The notes under the pieces are model-generated. The model worked only from the letters and a program-made list of their open reading frames with translations, had not been told where the DNA came from and ran no database searches. A stretch of DNA of 31,861 bases. Origin: Hysterium pulicare CBS 123377. Its lineage: Eukaryota; Ascomycota; Dothideomycetes; Hysteriales; Hysteriaceae. The stretch lies in NCBI GenBank assembly GCA_000467715.1, contig AJFK01000372.1:1-31861 (forward strand), read 5' to 3'. This document shows, in pieces, positions 1-10,249 of this stretch; position 1 is the stretch's first letter, and each line of letters starts with the position of its first letter. Position numbers and translations under genes: made by a program.

Positions 1-160
1 GGCCCGGCAGATCAGGGAAACGATCGAGCAACTTCGGGCGCTAACGGCGAGTTTGTCTGAAAATAGGGCGGGACTGGATGCGCTTGCAGAGCGGTTGGAT
101 GCCCTTATGCGGGCCAATGGAGCTGGGTGGCGGGCGGGTCGTAGGGGCGTGGGTCAGTAG
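1..160 (+). CDS. 3' end of a gene, coiled-coil C-terminus (partial)
   Basis: The frame beginning at base 2 is open from the window edge to a TAG at 158-160 and gives 52 residues. They form a heptad-like amphipathic helix (motif IRETIEQLRALTASLSE, then ALAERLDALM) followed by a Gly/Arg-rich tail, so this is probably the coiled-coil C-terminus of a protein lying mostly to the left. The product cannot be named. It converges on NOG2, whose stop codon is about 230 bases away; nothing else is seen in that gap. An opposite-strand frame over 41-316 is less helical and is taken as a shadow. Confidence 0.45.
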   Translation, partial: ARQIRETIEQLRALTASLSENRAGLDALAERLDALMRANGAGWRAGRRGVGQ

Positions 161-392
161 AGGTCGGGAAGATGCTTGGGAGTGCGAGCGGTGGAATACG
201 CGGATCTGAGAGAATCCATCGAAATTCCGAAGGCGTGGAAACGCATGTACTGTACCTGTCCTTCTATGAACCGAGATATTCGTAACAAATAGACTGCATG
301 ATGCCCAATACACCAAGAATCAGGAACTCAGAAGTCATCTCAGGGTATCATTTTTTCATTCTCCGGTAGTTCTCATAGACACATAAGCCAAT

Positions 393-2959
393 CTATCTTT
401 TCTGCTTCTTCGCCTTCGCCAATACTTCTCCAATAGCATGAACTTCCTCTTCAACGCCCTCATCTTCATCATCGTCCTCCCCATCACTACCAGCAACCAA
501 AGTTACCGCATCACCATCTTTATCCTCGACATCTTCTTCCCCGCTACTCTCCCCTTCCACATCCTCACCCTCTTCGCCAAAGCCCTCAAAGTCTTCCGCA
601 TCGTCTTCATCGCCAACAACCACAGCCTCGTTCTCGCCAGCCGTGCTCTCATCCTCCCTCTTCCTCTTCCGTCCCATCTCCCCAAGCCTCCCCTCCCTCC
701 CTTCCACCCCCTTCACCCCACCCCCATCTTTACCCTCACCCTCCCTCACCTCAGGCGCCACAAACCAAGGAATCTTCCCGCGCATAAAATCATTAATCAT
801 CATCTTCGCGACACCATCAAGATCCGGCTCACCACCCTTCAACAAGCGTCCCGATTTTCGTGCGAGGATTTCGAGGAATTCGGTAGAGTCGCTGTAGGCG
901 CCGTCCTTGACGTCGTAGGTGCGTTGCAGGTGTTTGGGTTGGACGCGTTCGAGGAGGGCGTCGATGTATTGGGCGGGGTATTCGACGTTTTCGACGCGGA
1001 TGGAGCCGCGGAGGAGGAGGAGTGTATCGGTGTCTGTGTTATTGGGAGGGACGATGCCGGGGCCTGTAAGGAGGGTTGGTTAGGATAGGAATGGTGCGGA
1101 GGTTATAGTAGAGTACTTACAGTCGATTAGGTAAATTCGTTTCATAAGGGTTACGTATTGCCAAACCTTTGTTTCGCCTGAAGTGTGTCAAGTCAGCCAG
1201 AATTCAGAAAAGGCACTTGGGACATGAATGATATCGTACCAGCAATAGGCGCTACAGTGCACACCTTTTTCTTCCGAAGGGTATTGATAATAGACGACTT
1301 GCCAGTATTTCTGCGGTAGAACAATGTTAGTTTCGGGGTACTCGGCCTTGCTGAGGTGATTGAGTGCTTACGGATAACCGACGAGCCCAACAGAGATTTG
1401 TTTTCGGTCCGAGTGAAGAGAGGAGAACTGGCGGAGAATCTGGATTAAAGAGCCTTTGCCGAAGGAATTGTTCATGTTGGCGTGCTATCAGTGTGCGTTA
1501 GTCTCGAGGTAAGAATAGTGTGTGGCGGAGATGAGGACATGAGACTTACAAAAGCGAGTGTGGGGAACTCTTTCGAGAGTGTACGGACCCAAGAAGCCTA
1601 TTCTCACAGTATCACGTTAGCCGACGCATCCACAAGGTAACGCATCAAGAACGATATCGAACGCAACAAAAGATGCGAGGAGAATGATATGTGAAACGTT
1701 ACTAAGAGGACCATCACAAGCCGCCATAAGACGGTAGATGGAGCTCAACTCAAACGGAACACTCTCAACTCTAGTTGACGCGGCCTCCAAAACGGCGACC
1801 AATGTCTAACCCAATGACCATAACGGCCACCGGGCGAAGCGAGAAGAGATTGATTTTCCAAAGTTGTAACAGAATCCATCCATGGAGATGTTGCATTAGA
1901 TGCAGGAAGGAACCTTGACTTAACGATGGGACAAAATGCTGAGGAATAGCGAACAAGAAATAAAGGGAAGGATCGAAAGGAGAAAAGGACATACAGCTAC
2001 CCGACTAGGGACCAGATCCACCTTGTTAAGGACAAAAACAAGGTGCTTATGACTGGCGTTCTCCTTCAAGTATTTCTCGATTGTCCGACACCTCGTCCCG
2101 AGCGGATCTCTCGCATCCAGAACCTGCATATCGTCATTAGCTCCAAGACAGCGGACTGAGAGGAAGAGGTTAACACACGTGAAGAATAACATCCGAGGAG
2201 TCGATAACTTTATACAACTCATTCCAAATCCTCTTCGACGTCCCCTTATTGAAGATAGATTCCCTCGCAGTCGAAAGCGTCCCATCCTCTTCAATTCCCT
2301 CACCCCCATTCTCCGCCTCTCCAGAAGTTCCAGAAAGTAAGCGAGCCTGCTCCAGACGTTCGAGGTAGTTGTCGTGCATGTCCCCCGTCCTCCCCGCCAA
2401 ATCTTCGACGGAGCTATAATCAAGCTTGACCCTCTTCCTCTGCGCTTTATCTCCGAAGGTATCTTTGAACGGTGCCGACTCAATCGCAATCTTCGCCGCA
2501 TGCTCCTTCAATCCGTTCGCATTCCGCGCTCCCTTCTCTTCTATGAGGGACATGGGGAGTTTATTTTGTCGAAGGAGATACGTATTCGGCTCGGAAGCCT
2601 GGGCCTGAACTGCCGAGCGGAAAGACTCGAGTGCATCCTGCGATATGACACGGGTAGCATTGAACCATTTTCTATTCGGTTCGACTCTTGCGACGGGGCG
2701 ATCTCTCGACTGATACGATGCTGCTTTCGTGATGTCGCCGGCGGCATTGCGCTGGGGCTTTCCGTCTTTGAACATATTCAGCGTCTTGATCTTCTTCGCA
2801 TTTCTGTAGCGCATGCAAGTTTAGTCCTCCACACGTATCCGAATTGTGAATGCCGAAATACCTGTAGAAATTCTCTCCCTTGACCTTGATATTTCCGGTG
2901 CCCTGTCCCGTCTTCCCCTCCCTCTCCTTCCGATTCGCTTCTTTCTTGTGCGTACCCAT
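393..2959 (-). CDS. NOG2: Nucleolar GTP-binding protein 2 (60S ribosome assembly GTPase)
   Basis: Spliced model: exons 2959-2862, 2803-2179, 2123-1995, 1597-1550, 1484-1372, 1310-1240, 1177-1121 and 1063-393, all GT-AG, summing to 1812 nt (603 aa). The protein opens with the family signature [20 protein letters not shown], then an NGP1NT-type region. The GTPase motifs are circularly permuted: DARDP near 244, G4 NKVD at 274-277, G1 GYPNTGKSS at 336-344, G3 DCPG at 380-383. This order is diagnostic of the YlqF/NOG2 family. The C-terminus (after about 470) is highly acidic and ends in a Lys-rich tail, as in fungal orthologues. Nog2 binds nucleolar/nucleoplasmic pre-60S particles and must leave before export. 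The usual Pro before GET in switch I is Ala here (PIAGET). Start chosen as the only ATG giving the conserved N-terminus. One intron (1598-1994) is unusually long. Identification is firm. Confidence 0.96.
1598..1994 (-). other. Long 397-base intron of NOG2, candidate snoRNA host
   Basis: The donor GTATGT and acceptor GAATAG join ...SRVA to ASWVRTL..., which restores the conserved NOG2 sequence, so the intron borders are secure. It is about seven times longer than the other NOG2 introns here (55-65 bases). It contains partial hairpins (such as TGCAT-CTA-ATGCA) and several ANANNA and ACA strings, which are too common to prove an RNA. In Saccharomyces cerevisiae the NOG2 intron carries the H/ACA snoRNA snR191 (established). 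Conservation of that arrangement here is inferred from host gene and intron size only. Two short open frames inside the intron have no recognisable product. Confidence 0.5.
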
Positions 2960-3127
2960 CTTGTCCTGTCGTCCTTGCTGTATTCTTCGAATGTAGAGTT
3001 GAAGATGTGCAGTCGAGAAAAGAAAGGTTGGGTGGTTGAACTTTTTTGCCGAAAGTCTTGGCAAGAAATTTCCTAACGACAACCCATCAACTCTCATCCC
3101 TCCTCCGCATCACCATCACAACCCAAA
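2960..3127. promoter_or_regulatory. Divergent promoter of NOG2 and mS26
   Basis: Only 168 bases separate the two start codons, so transcripts for cytosolic ribosome assembly and for the mitochondrial ribosome start from one short interval. The stretch before the + gene is C/A/T-rich (CATCCCTCCTCCGCATCACC), typical of fungal 5' leaders; no clear TATA box is visible. Co-regulation is an inference from spacing. Confidence 0.5.
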
Positions 3128-4069
3128 ATGCCACCACCACGCCCCCGAATCCTCTTCCCTTCCTACAAACCGTCAAGATGTAACCAATTGCATCCTCTCC
3201 AACGGCAGCCCTTCTCAACTTCCCCTCGAAAGCACGCCCTAGGCCCCGAATCCCCAAACTACATCCCGGTCCCAAAACCCATCCAACCAACCTCCCCCCC
3301 GAAACCCATCATAAAAGGCGTTCTGCCCATCCCTCGGAACATCTTCCGCACACGCTCCGCCCACCCCAAAGCCTCTCCTCCCTTCCTCTCCGCCGCGACC
3401 CAAGAACCCACCTCCCAACGGCGAATATCCCCTTACCAGCGCGAAGCCGACCGACTGGAATATAAACGCCGATTAGCCGAGACACGGCGCCAAGCGCTGA
3501 GGAGCGGGATAACGGGTTTGCATGAGCGGAAAGTCGACACGGAGACGAAGATGTTTGAGAGGAGGGCGAGGCTGAGCGCTGAGCATATCGCGCTTGTGAA
3601 TGCGCCGGAGCGGGACGCGGATCGGTTGACCAATCCTTCTGTCTCGAAGTCTATTCGGGATTTCATGGCGAATAAACTCGTTCCTTCGTCGAGGACTACG
3701 CTGGCTCAACGCCGACAGCGATATTCTAGTCTCCAGGCGAGGAAGGCGAGGGAACGAAAGGACCAGCTGCATACGTTGTATGTGAATGCTAGGGACTTTA
3801 TTGTTGAGGAGAAGCAGTTGGATGAGGCGATTGAGAAGGCGTTTGGGGATGAGGAGAGTCCTGTTGGTTGGCATGTGGATGGGACTATGGAGCCCGGTGC
3901 CAGGGGCCAGAGTGTGTGGGTTGGTGGAACGCCCGAGGGAGTGAGGGATTTATTGGAGAGGAGTTTGAGTGGGGCGAATGGGGATAAGAAGAGTGGGGAT
4001 GGGGGGTATAGTGTTGCGAGGGAGAGGATGAAGAGGATTGCCGAGGGTCTGACTGGAGGAAAGATGTGA
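3128..4069 (+). CDS. Mitochondrial small-subunit ribosomal protein mS26 (PET123-like)
   Basis: Single exon, 313 aa. The N-terminus is rich in Arg/Pro/Ser and lacks acidic residues over the first 40 or so, with a presequence-like stretch RQPFSTSPRK, as expected for mitochondrial import. The core motif KGVLPIPRNIF (about 63-73), then a long Arg/Glu-rich helical region (YQREADRLEYKRRLAETRR and RRQRYSSLQARKARERKDQL), matches my recollection of fungal Pet123/mS26, a protein of the mitochondrial 37S subunit. The start is the first ATG, in an ACCCAAAATGCC context. It is head-to-head with NOG2 and tail-to-tail with ILV1 (308 bases). The family call rests on remembered motifs and overall composition; another basic mitochondrial coiled-coil protein cannot be excluded. 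Confidence 0.72.
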   Translation: MPPPRPRILFPSYKPSRCNQLHPLQRQPFSTSPRKHALGPESPNYIPVPKPIQPTSPPKPIIKGVLPIPRNIFRTRSAHPKASPPFLSAATQEPTSQRRISPYQREADRLEYKRRLAETRRQALRSGITGLHERKVDTETKMFERRARLSAEHIALVNAPERDADRLTNPSVSKSIRDFMANKLVPSSRTTLAQRRQRYSSLQARKARERKDQLHTLYVNARDFIVEEKQLDEAIEKAFGDEESPVGWHVDGTMEPGARGQSVWVGGTPEGVRDLLERSLSGANGDKKSGDGGYSVARERMKRIAEGLTGGKM

Positions 4070-4377
4070 GGGGAGCAGCCGCTGTATTGTATTAATGGAT
4101 GTGTATAGAGGGAACGTATGTTTCATATTGCATTGGTGTGGAGACGTCGGATTGTAGATCATCAGACATAAATCTAGGACTCTCTTTCCTTCTCTGTATC
4201 AACCCCGAGCCACATATTACCATCATGTTCAGAGGTACAAATGAACAAATAGCAGGTGATTCCATATATCTTTCCCCTATCTATCGGATATCACGAAAAA
4301 CGCCGTCCAGAATCTATATCAACCCACGACCCAATCTCCGCAAAACTCCCATATAAGCATTCCTCCACTCCCACATT

Positions 4378-6198
4378 CTAATCCCTCAAAAACATCTTAT
4401 AAACACTATTCCCTGTCTCCTCCTCAAACGGATACTTAATCTCCCTCAAAAATATCCTCAAATCCTCCTCCCACTCCTCCGGACATTGGATCCCCGCCAA
4501 AATCCTCCCAACATCGCCCCCATAGTTCCGATAATGAAACATGGAAATATTCATCCCAGGTTGGAGCGTCGTCAAGAATTTGTACAAAGCCCCCTGCCGC
4601 TCGGGAAACTCGAATGTGTAGATACGCTCGTCGGCCACGTTGCTGCGTCCTCCGACTAAGTAGCGAATATGCGATTTTGTTAGCTCGTCGCCGGAGAGAT
4701 CGGTCGCGGGCATGTCTTCGGCTGCGAGGCGGGCGATGAGGTCGGCCAGGTCGGTGGAGCGCGTTGCGGCTTTCATTTCGACGCCGACGAGGATGTTGGC
4801 GGAGGAGGCGGAGGAGTAGCGGTAGGAGAATTCGGTGACCTGCATGGGGTAGATAACCTTCACTAACGCAGCGAACGCGCCTGGTTTCTCGGGGATGGTG
4901 ACGGAGAGGAGGGCTTCTTTGTTCTCCCCAAGAGCTGCGCGCTCGGCGACGAAGCGGAGGCGGTCGAAGTTCATGTTTGCGCCTGATGCTATGGCTATGA
5001 GACCGCGGTTTGTGTTTGATGATGGGTTACGCTGGACGTAGATTTTCAGACCTGCGAGAGCGAGCGCGCCGGCTGGTTCGACGATCGAGCGTGTGTCTTC
5101 GAACATGTCTTTGATAGCGGCGCAGGTTTCATCGGTGGTGACTTGAATGACTTCGTCCACGACTTCTTGGCAGAGACGAAAGGTTTCTTCTCCGACTGTC
5201 TTCACGGCGGCGCCGTCGGCGAAGAGACCTACGTCTTTGAGGACAACGCGGTGGCCGAGTTTGAGGGATTGCACCATGGCGTTTGCGTCTTTGGTTTCTA
5301 CACCTATGACTTTCACGTGGGGTGCTATGCGCTTGATGTAGACTCCGATGCCTGCGATGAGTCCGCCTCCGCCTATGCAGCAGAACACTGCTTCGAGGTC
5401 TTGGAGGTTGGTTTGGCGGAGGAGCTCCATGCCTATTGTTCCTTGTCCTGCTATTACGTATGGGTCGTCGAATGGGGGTATGCTAATAAGACCATGGAGT
5501 TTCTCCAATCGATGTGCCTCCTCCTTCGCTGCGTCAAAGTCTGCGCCGTGCAAGACCACCGAACCACCTAGTCGAGAGACGTTCTTGTGCTTGATATCCG
5601 GTGTGCCGGAGGGCATGACGATGGTCGCTGGTACTCTGAGTTTTCGGGCGGAGTATGCGACTCCTTGTGCATGATTTCCTGTGCAACGATTAGACATGCG
5701 GGCGTTCAATCTCCATAGCTATGCCTACCTGCAGAGCAGGCCACAACACCCCTCCACCGATCCTCGTTGGGCAGGTGGGCCATCTTATTGTATGCCCCAC
5801 GAAGCTTGAAGCTGAACACCGGCTGGAGGTCCTCCCTTTTCAGCATTACTTGACATTCTAACCGGTTGCTGAGGTTCGTGGCATGTGTTAAAGGTGTTTC
5901 CTGCACAACCTCGTAGACTCGAGATGTGAGGATAAGTCGCAAGTACTACAACCGAGTCAGAAAGATCTTGACCAAGCTCTAGTTGCTTTCAGAGGTGAGA
6001 ACATACATCTGGATAGCCATTAGGCAGTAAAAAAGCCTCCGGAACAGCTGCTTGAACTTTTCTCTTCGGTGACTCTGACTTTGGAGATGGATTTGCGGTG
6101 TACTCGGTCAATGCGAGGCCGGTCTGACGAGGTGTTACAGGAGAGTACGAGCCATTGGTCTTGTTTTCGGGCGTGGTAGGCCTGGAATAATCTGCCAT
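4378..6198 (-). CDS. ILV1: Threonine deaminase (threonine dehydratase), biosynthetic
   Basis: Exons 6198-6007, 5945-5729 and 5678-4378 sum to 1710 nt, 569 aa. The enzyme converts L-threonine to 2-oxobutanoate plus ammonia, the first step of isoleucine synthesis, in mitochondria. The PLP domain has [12 protein letters not shown] with the Schiff-base lysine at about 111, SAGNHAQG at 135-142 (split by intron 2) and the phosphate-binding GGGG loop near 239-242. Two C-terminal ACT-like modules follow ([15 protein letters not shown] and [15 protein letters not shown]), the isoleucine/valine-sensing part of biosynthetic enzymes, so this is not a catabolic single-domain form. Start chosen as MADYSRP: the longer reading upstream begins at non-ATG codons. 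The N-terminus is Pro/Ser/Thr-rich and only weakly presequence-like. TGACTC strings lie at about 5954 (intron 1) and 6069, the core of Gcn4/CpcA sites, but inside the gene, so regulation through them is doubtful. Confidence 0.97.
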
Positions 6199-7569
6199 GA
6201 TCCGCAATTGAAATTGAAATTGAGCAGGCAAATGTTTTGGTATTGTGCTTCAATCCGCGAAAGTCTTGGCACTGAATCAAGTTGGCGGTATTACTGCCCC
6301 TCCAAGTAACCGGCTCAACTTCGGCTTGGCCGCACAGCCGTTACTTACTAACTACTTACCCTCTGCCCAGGTGTTCACCCCCTTTTTAAAGGACTCTAAT
6401 ATATAAAAATTCCATTAGTTTTATGCGGGGCCCCAGCTCTAGGCACCCAGGTTCCCTGAAGTAAGCTACTGCTAATAAAAATAGCTCTTAGCAGACTAAC
6501 GAATTGTCCCGTAGAAACATCAGCTCAAATGCTGAGTTGTGTGTTTTGCTGCCTCTGACAGATCTTCCATGCACGTCTCTCTGTCCTTCCTGTTCGCTAT
6601 CTTACCCGAACATCTCTCTATAGCTAAGTGGTAATCGTGCTTGGTTTCTGTTTATAGTAACGAGAAAGGAGAGCCTAACGTAGTCACTTCCGCAAGCCAG
6701 AGAACGGGGCTCTAAAGAGTCTACTGAAAGCATTAATGGCAAGACAGTTCAAACGAAACTTTAATCGCAGGTAGAGAAGAACTACTGGAGGCAAGTCGAT
6801 CCAAGGTTCGAGTATGTGTTGCTGCTTCCAACTACCTGCTATTATGTTCTGACCGTCTTGGCAAGACAAGCTCGGGAAAAGGATCTTCCAGCGTGGTCTA
6901 TGCGGTGAAGAGGCCCCGGTCGCAAAGCATCTCTACTAGTGTTGGCTGAGTTGGACTGGTCGGTCGCGATGACTACTTTCGAAACCGTTGGCTTCGGAAG
7001 GTTGCGAATCTTCAGCCAAGGCTAATGAAGGCAGATGTTCGACTGGAAGCTCCCAGGTAAGCCTTCAGAAGCCTGAAGCTATCGATAACAAGCTTATATG
7101 GAGCTGGATGATTGGGGTTGTGGGAGTCGTGTGACAAGCAAGCCACCCCAACAAGCGTAGAATAAGAAGTCGGACATAGGCGACAAGAACATCAACGTAG
7201 CCAGAGAATAAAGCAACGTACAACTGCGAATAGTTTAGCTAGAAATCCAAAACTTAACAAAAGAGGCAGTGCTGCTTAAGAAGAGTCGACGCGACTGTGT
7301 TTATTGATAGGTTGTTTGCAACGGCTGTAGTATTGTTGCTTGCGAAAAAGGAAGACTTGTTGGGTGTTTGTTCGGGCGGACAAGATGTGGGATTTCGTCA
7401 GCGCGCAGGCTCAGAGCGATAGCCCATGTCGACGCCTATCGAAAAGCTTCTCGCAGCTGGAGAGATACAGACGGACTAGCAGCTGCTAAACATGCATTTT
7501 GCCCCCAAGACCCTGGCCGCGGTTCAATGCGAGTCGCTAATCGGGCTCGATCACAGCTGGCAGCGGCTT
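6199..7569. other. Intergenic spacer between ILV1 and the permease
   Basis: No gene could be supported. Stop codons are frequent in all frames; the frames of 60-67 codons at 6684-6869, 7368-7571 and 7537-7728 have no recognisable domain. The left end is the ILV1 promoter, with an A/T-rich patch (TAATATATAAAAATTCC) near 6398-6415. The rest shows no repeat or tRNA-like structure. Confidence 0.6.
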
Positions 7570-7780
7570 AGATAAGATGGGGGGCTTGGGGATTGCTTGA
7601 TGTGATCGAGTAACACCACCCCGCCGCACCCTCCCCGCCATTCTGAGCTTGGCCTGCTCCGCGCTTGATAGGCATCGCCCGCCCATTCTTGCATTGCGTG
7701 CATCTTGACTGCACATCAGCGAGACCATGGGAATTAGCCCATAGCTGATCGTTTTCTAGCTTTTCTTTTTTTCCTTATCT
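7570..7780. promoter_or_regulatory. GATA-factor (AreA/NIT2-type) sites upstream of the permease
   Basis: AGATAAG occurs at 7570-7576 and, on the other strand, at 7774-7780, with a TGATAG near 7665. These fit the HGATAR consensus of fungal AreA/NIT2 nitrogen regulators. Purine, allantoin and uracil permease genes are commonly under nitrogen catabolite control (established for several Aspergillus genes). Here binding is inferred from sequence only; the second site is about 105 bases before the ATG. Confidence 0.4.
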
Positions 7781-7884
7781 TGTCCCTCAACCGCAGTTAT
7801 ATAACCATCCTTGTCTTCCCTTCTCCCTGCGTCTCGTCCGCATTGACTCGACATCATCGTATATCACCACCACCACCACCCACC

Positions 7885-10249
7885 ATGGCATCCGACGATA
7901 ACAAGCTGTTCTACGACGAGAAGAATGGCTCGCCGGCCGCTTCCTTCGAGCCTGTCGAAGCCGGTCGCGTGTCCGGCATCAAGAGACGCCTACCCGGCTT
8001 CAGCCTTGCCGTCCGTCAAGAGGAGAGCAGCTTTGCCGCCACAAAGAGAGCCTCCAATGCCGATTTCGACCCCATTCCTCCGTCAAAGCGCACCTGGAAC
8101 TGGGGCGCCTATGTCGCCTACTGGATGGCCGACGCCTGGGCTGTCTCCAACTGGGAAGTCGGTGAGTCCCCCGCGACGAGCTTCGTCTGTGGAGTAAGAG
8201 AATGTGGCGGTGCTGAAACTTTGGTGGCACAGCTTCTTCCATGATCGCAGTTGGCCTCGACTGGAAAATGGCAATCGGCGCCTGTGTCCTTGGCAACACC
8301 ATCATGGGTATCGTCATTACTGTCAATGGCAGAATGGGTGCCACTGTGGGTTGCCTACTTCTTCAAACGCTGAGCGGAGCTTACTTGGAATAGCTTCACA
8401 CTCCGTTCCCCGTTCTCGCACGCATGCCATTTGGCTACTACTTCAGCTACTTCGTCGTCGTGTCCCGCTGCGTCCTCGCCATCGTCTGGCTCGGGTTAGT
8501 TCTGTCCAACCAACCACTTCATCACTTCAGGAGGCTTAATTCTACGCAGTGTCCAAACCACGACTGGCGGTCAATGTATGACCGTCTTGCTCACAGCCAT
8601 CTGGCCAAGCTTTGCCAACATCCCCAATCACATACCCCTCAGCGAGGGCATCACCACGGCAGGAATGTGTGGCTTTGTGCTCTACTTCCTGCTTCAGCTT
8701 CCCTTCTTATGCATACCTTACACCAAGGTATGGCCCTGCAGCCACCCCCTCCCCCTCCCTCCCCCCCCAGTTCATAGACCCGTCTAACACCACCAAGGTC
8801 CAATACTTCTTCGCCTTCAAGAGTATTATTGCACCGATGGTTTTCCTAGCCGTTTTCGGTGACACGTTGCGCAAGGCCGGCGGCACCGTCAGCCATAGTA
8901 CGGTCATCACCCAGGGCACCAAAGTGGGCGGTTCGGCACTCGCTTGGGCCTTTTTCGCCAGTAAGTGATGCTCTGTACACGGATAGTCCCTCGCTTCCCT
9001 CTAACTAGAGTCCCTCTTGCAGATCTCAACGGAGTCTTGGGCAACTACGCCACCTTGGGCCTGAACATCGCGGATTTTTCGAGATACGCCAACAAACCCA
9101 GCGCACAGAACGTCCAAGCCATCGTCATCCCTGTCATCTTTAGTGAGTTGCCCACCGCACATTCTCACGTCGATCTTGCTAATCAATTGGATCGCCAGCT
9201 ATTGTTGGCCTGCTTGGCATCTTCACTGCCGCAGCCGCAGAGACGGCATATGGCCATGTCATGTGGAACCCCATCGACATCATCAATCTGTGGATGAAAT
9301 CCGGGTCCCACGGTGGCCGCGCTGCTGCTGCCTTTGCCGCCATCGGCTTGATCATCGTCACCCTCGGTATCAACATCTCGGCCAACTCCATAAGCGCGGC
9401 CAACGACCTCATGTCTTTCTGCCCCAAGTACATCAACATCCGCCGTGGTCAACTGCTTGCTGCCGTCATTGGGAGCTGGGGCTTTGTTCCAGTAAGTCGG
9501 CCTGCCTTTTTGCAAAGCTGCCATTCCCCCGCTGACCACAACCGCAGTGGAAAATCCTCGCATCAGCCGCAAAGTTTCTTGCTTTCCTCGGCGGCTATAC
9601 CATTTTCCTGGGTCCCATGACATCCATTCTCATGACTGAGTTCGTCCCCCACAACCCCACCACACCACCCACCTACTACGTCCATATCCACTAATCCGTT
9701 TGTCTCGTGCCGCAGCTACTACATCGTCCGACGCGGTAACGTGTCCGTCCCCGACATGTACAATTTCCACGGCATCTACCGATACTCGCCCAAATTCGCT
9801 AGCAACTGGCGCGCCGTCGCCGCTTTCTTCATCGGCTGCGTTCCCCCGCTCCCCGGCTTCGTCAACAACATTGTTGTAGCGGGCGATGGCAAGACCAGCG
9901 TCACTTTGGGCGGTCAACACCTGTGAGCCTCTTCCCCTTTCCTCTCCCCGCAAGCAACTTTCTCGCAAAGAGCTTGCTGCTAGCCAAAGTCGAGCGCAAC
10001 TATGGTCGGAGCCACGCTAACATGTCTAACTTGTGCAGTTTCAACATCGGCTACATCTACTCCTTCATCGCCGCCGGCGTCTTCTACTGGGGCTTCAATC
10101 GATTTTTCCCGCACACCGAGTCCATGATGGACCACGCCGAGACGGGCGAGGACATCATTGCGGCCAACGACGCCCGAAATGTTGAGAAGCGTCGCGCGAG
10201 TCTGGCTGGGCGGAGGCCGAGTATCGTTGCTCAGGTCTTCGAGGTTTAG
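7885..10249 (+). CDS. NCS1-family purine/pyrimidine-type permease (Fur-like)
   Basis: Ten exons: 7885-8161, 8233-8345, 8394-8494, 8550-8727, 8798-8960, 9023-9142, 9199-9491, 9548-9639, 9716-9922 and 10039-10249; sum 1755 nt, 584 aa. An H+-coupled plasma-membrane transporter with about twelve helices. Family marks: cytosolic DFDPIPPSKRTWNWGAYV before TM1, WEVASSMIAVGLDW in TM1, GRMGATLHTPFPVLARMPFG, and GNYATLGLNIADFSRYAN mid-protein, which is the Fur-branch (uracil, allantoin, uridine, thiamine) rather than the Fcy-branch pattern. The exact substrate cannot be read. Start: ATG in a CACCATGGC context after a CACC run. One donor is GTTCGT (9640). At exon 5 an alternative acceptor at 8770 would add nine residues; the 8797 acceptor fits the family better. 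The tail is Lys/Arg-rich, cytosolic. Confidence 0.93.

Noticed and set aside
438-1088. 216-codon + frame and its neighbours at 503-897
   Set aside because: Exact antisense shadow of the acidic last exon of NOG2, whose minus-strand motifs are unmistakable.
2374-2883. 169-codon + frame
   Set aside because: Antisense of NOG2 exon 2 and crosses its first intron; no domain.
5143-5674. + frames of 64-142 codons
   Set aside because: Antisense shadows of the ILV1 catalytic exon.
8728-8770. Alternative 43-base intron 4 of the permease (acceptor at 8770)
   Set aside because: It stays in frame but inserts nine residues into a position where the family is tight; the 70-base intron ending at 8797 gives the expected sequence.
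9183-9623. 146-codon minus frame and others inside 9179-10294
   Set aside because: Shadows of permease exons 7-10.
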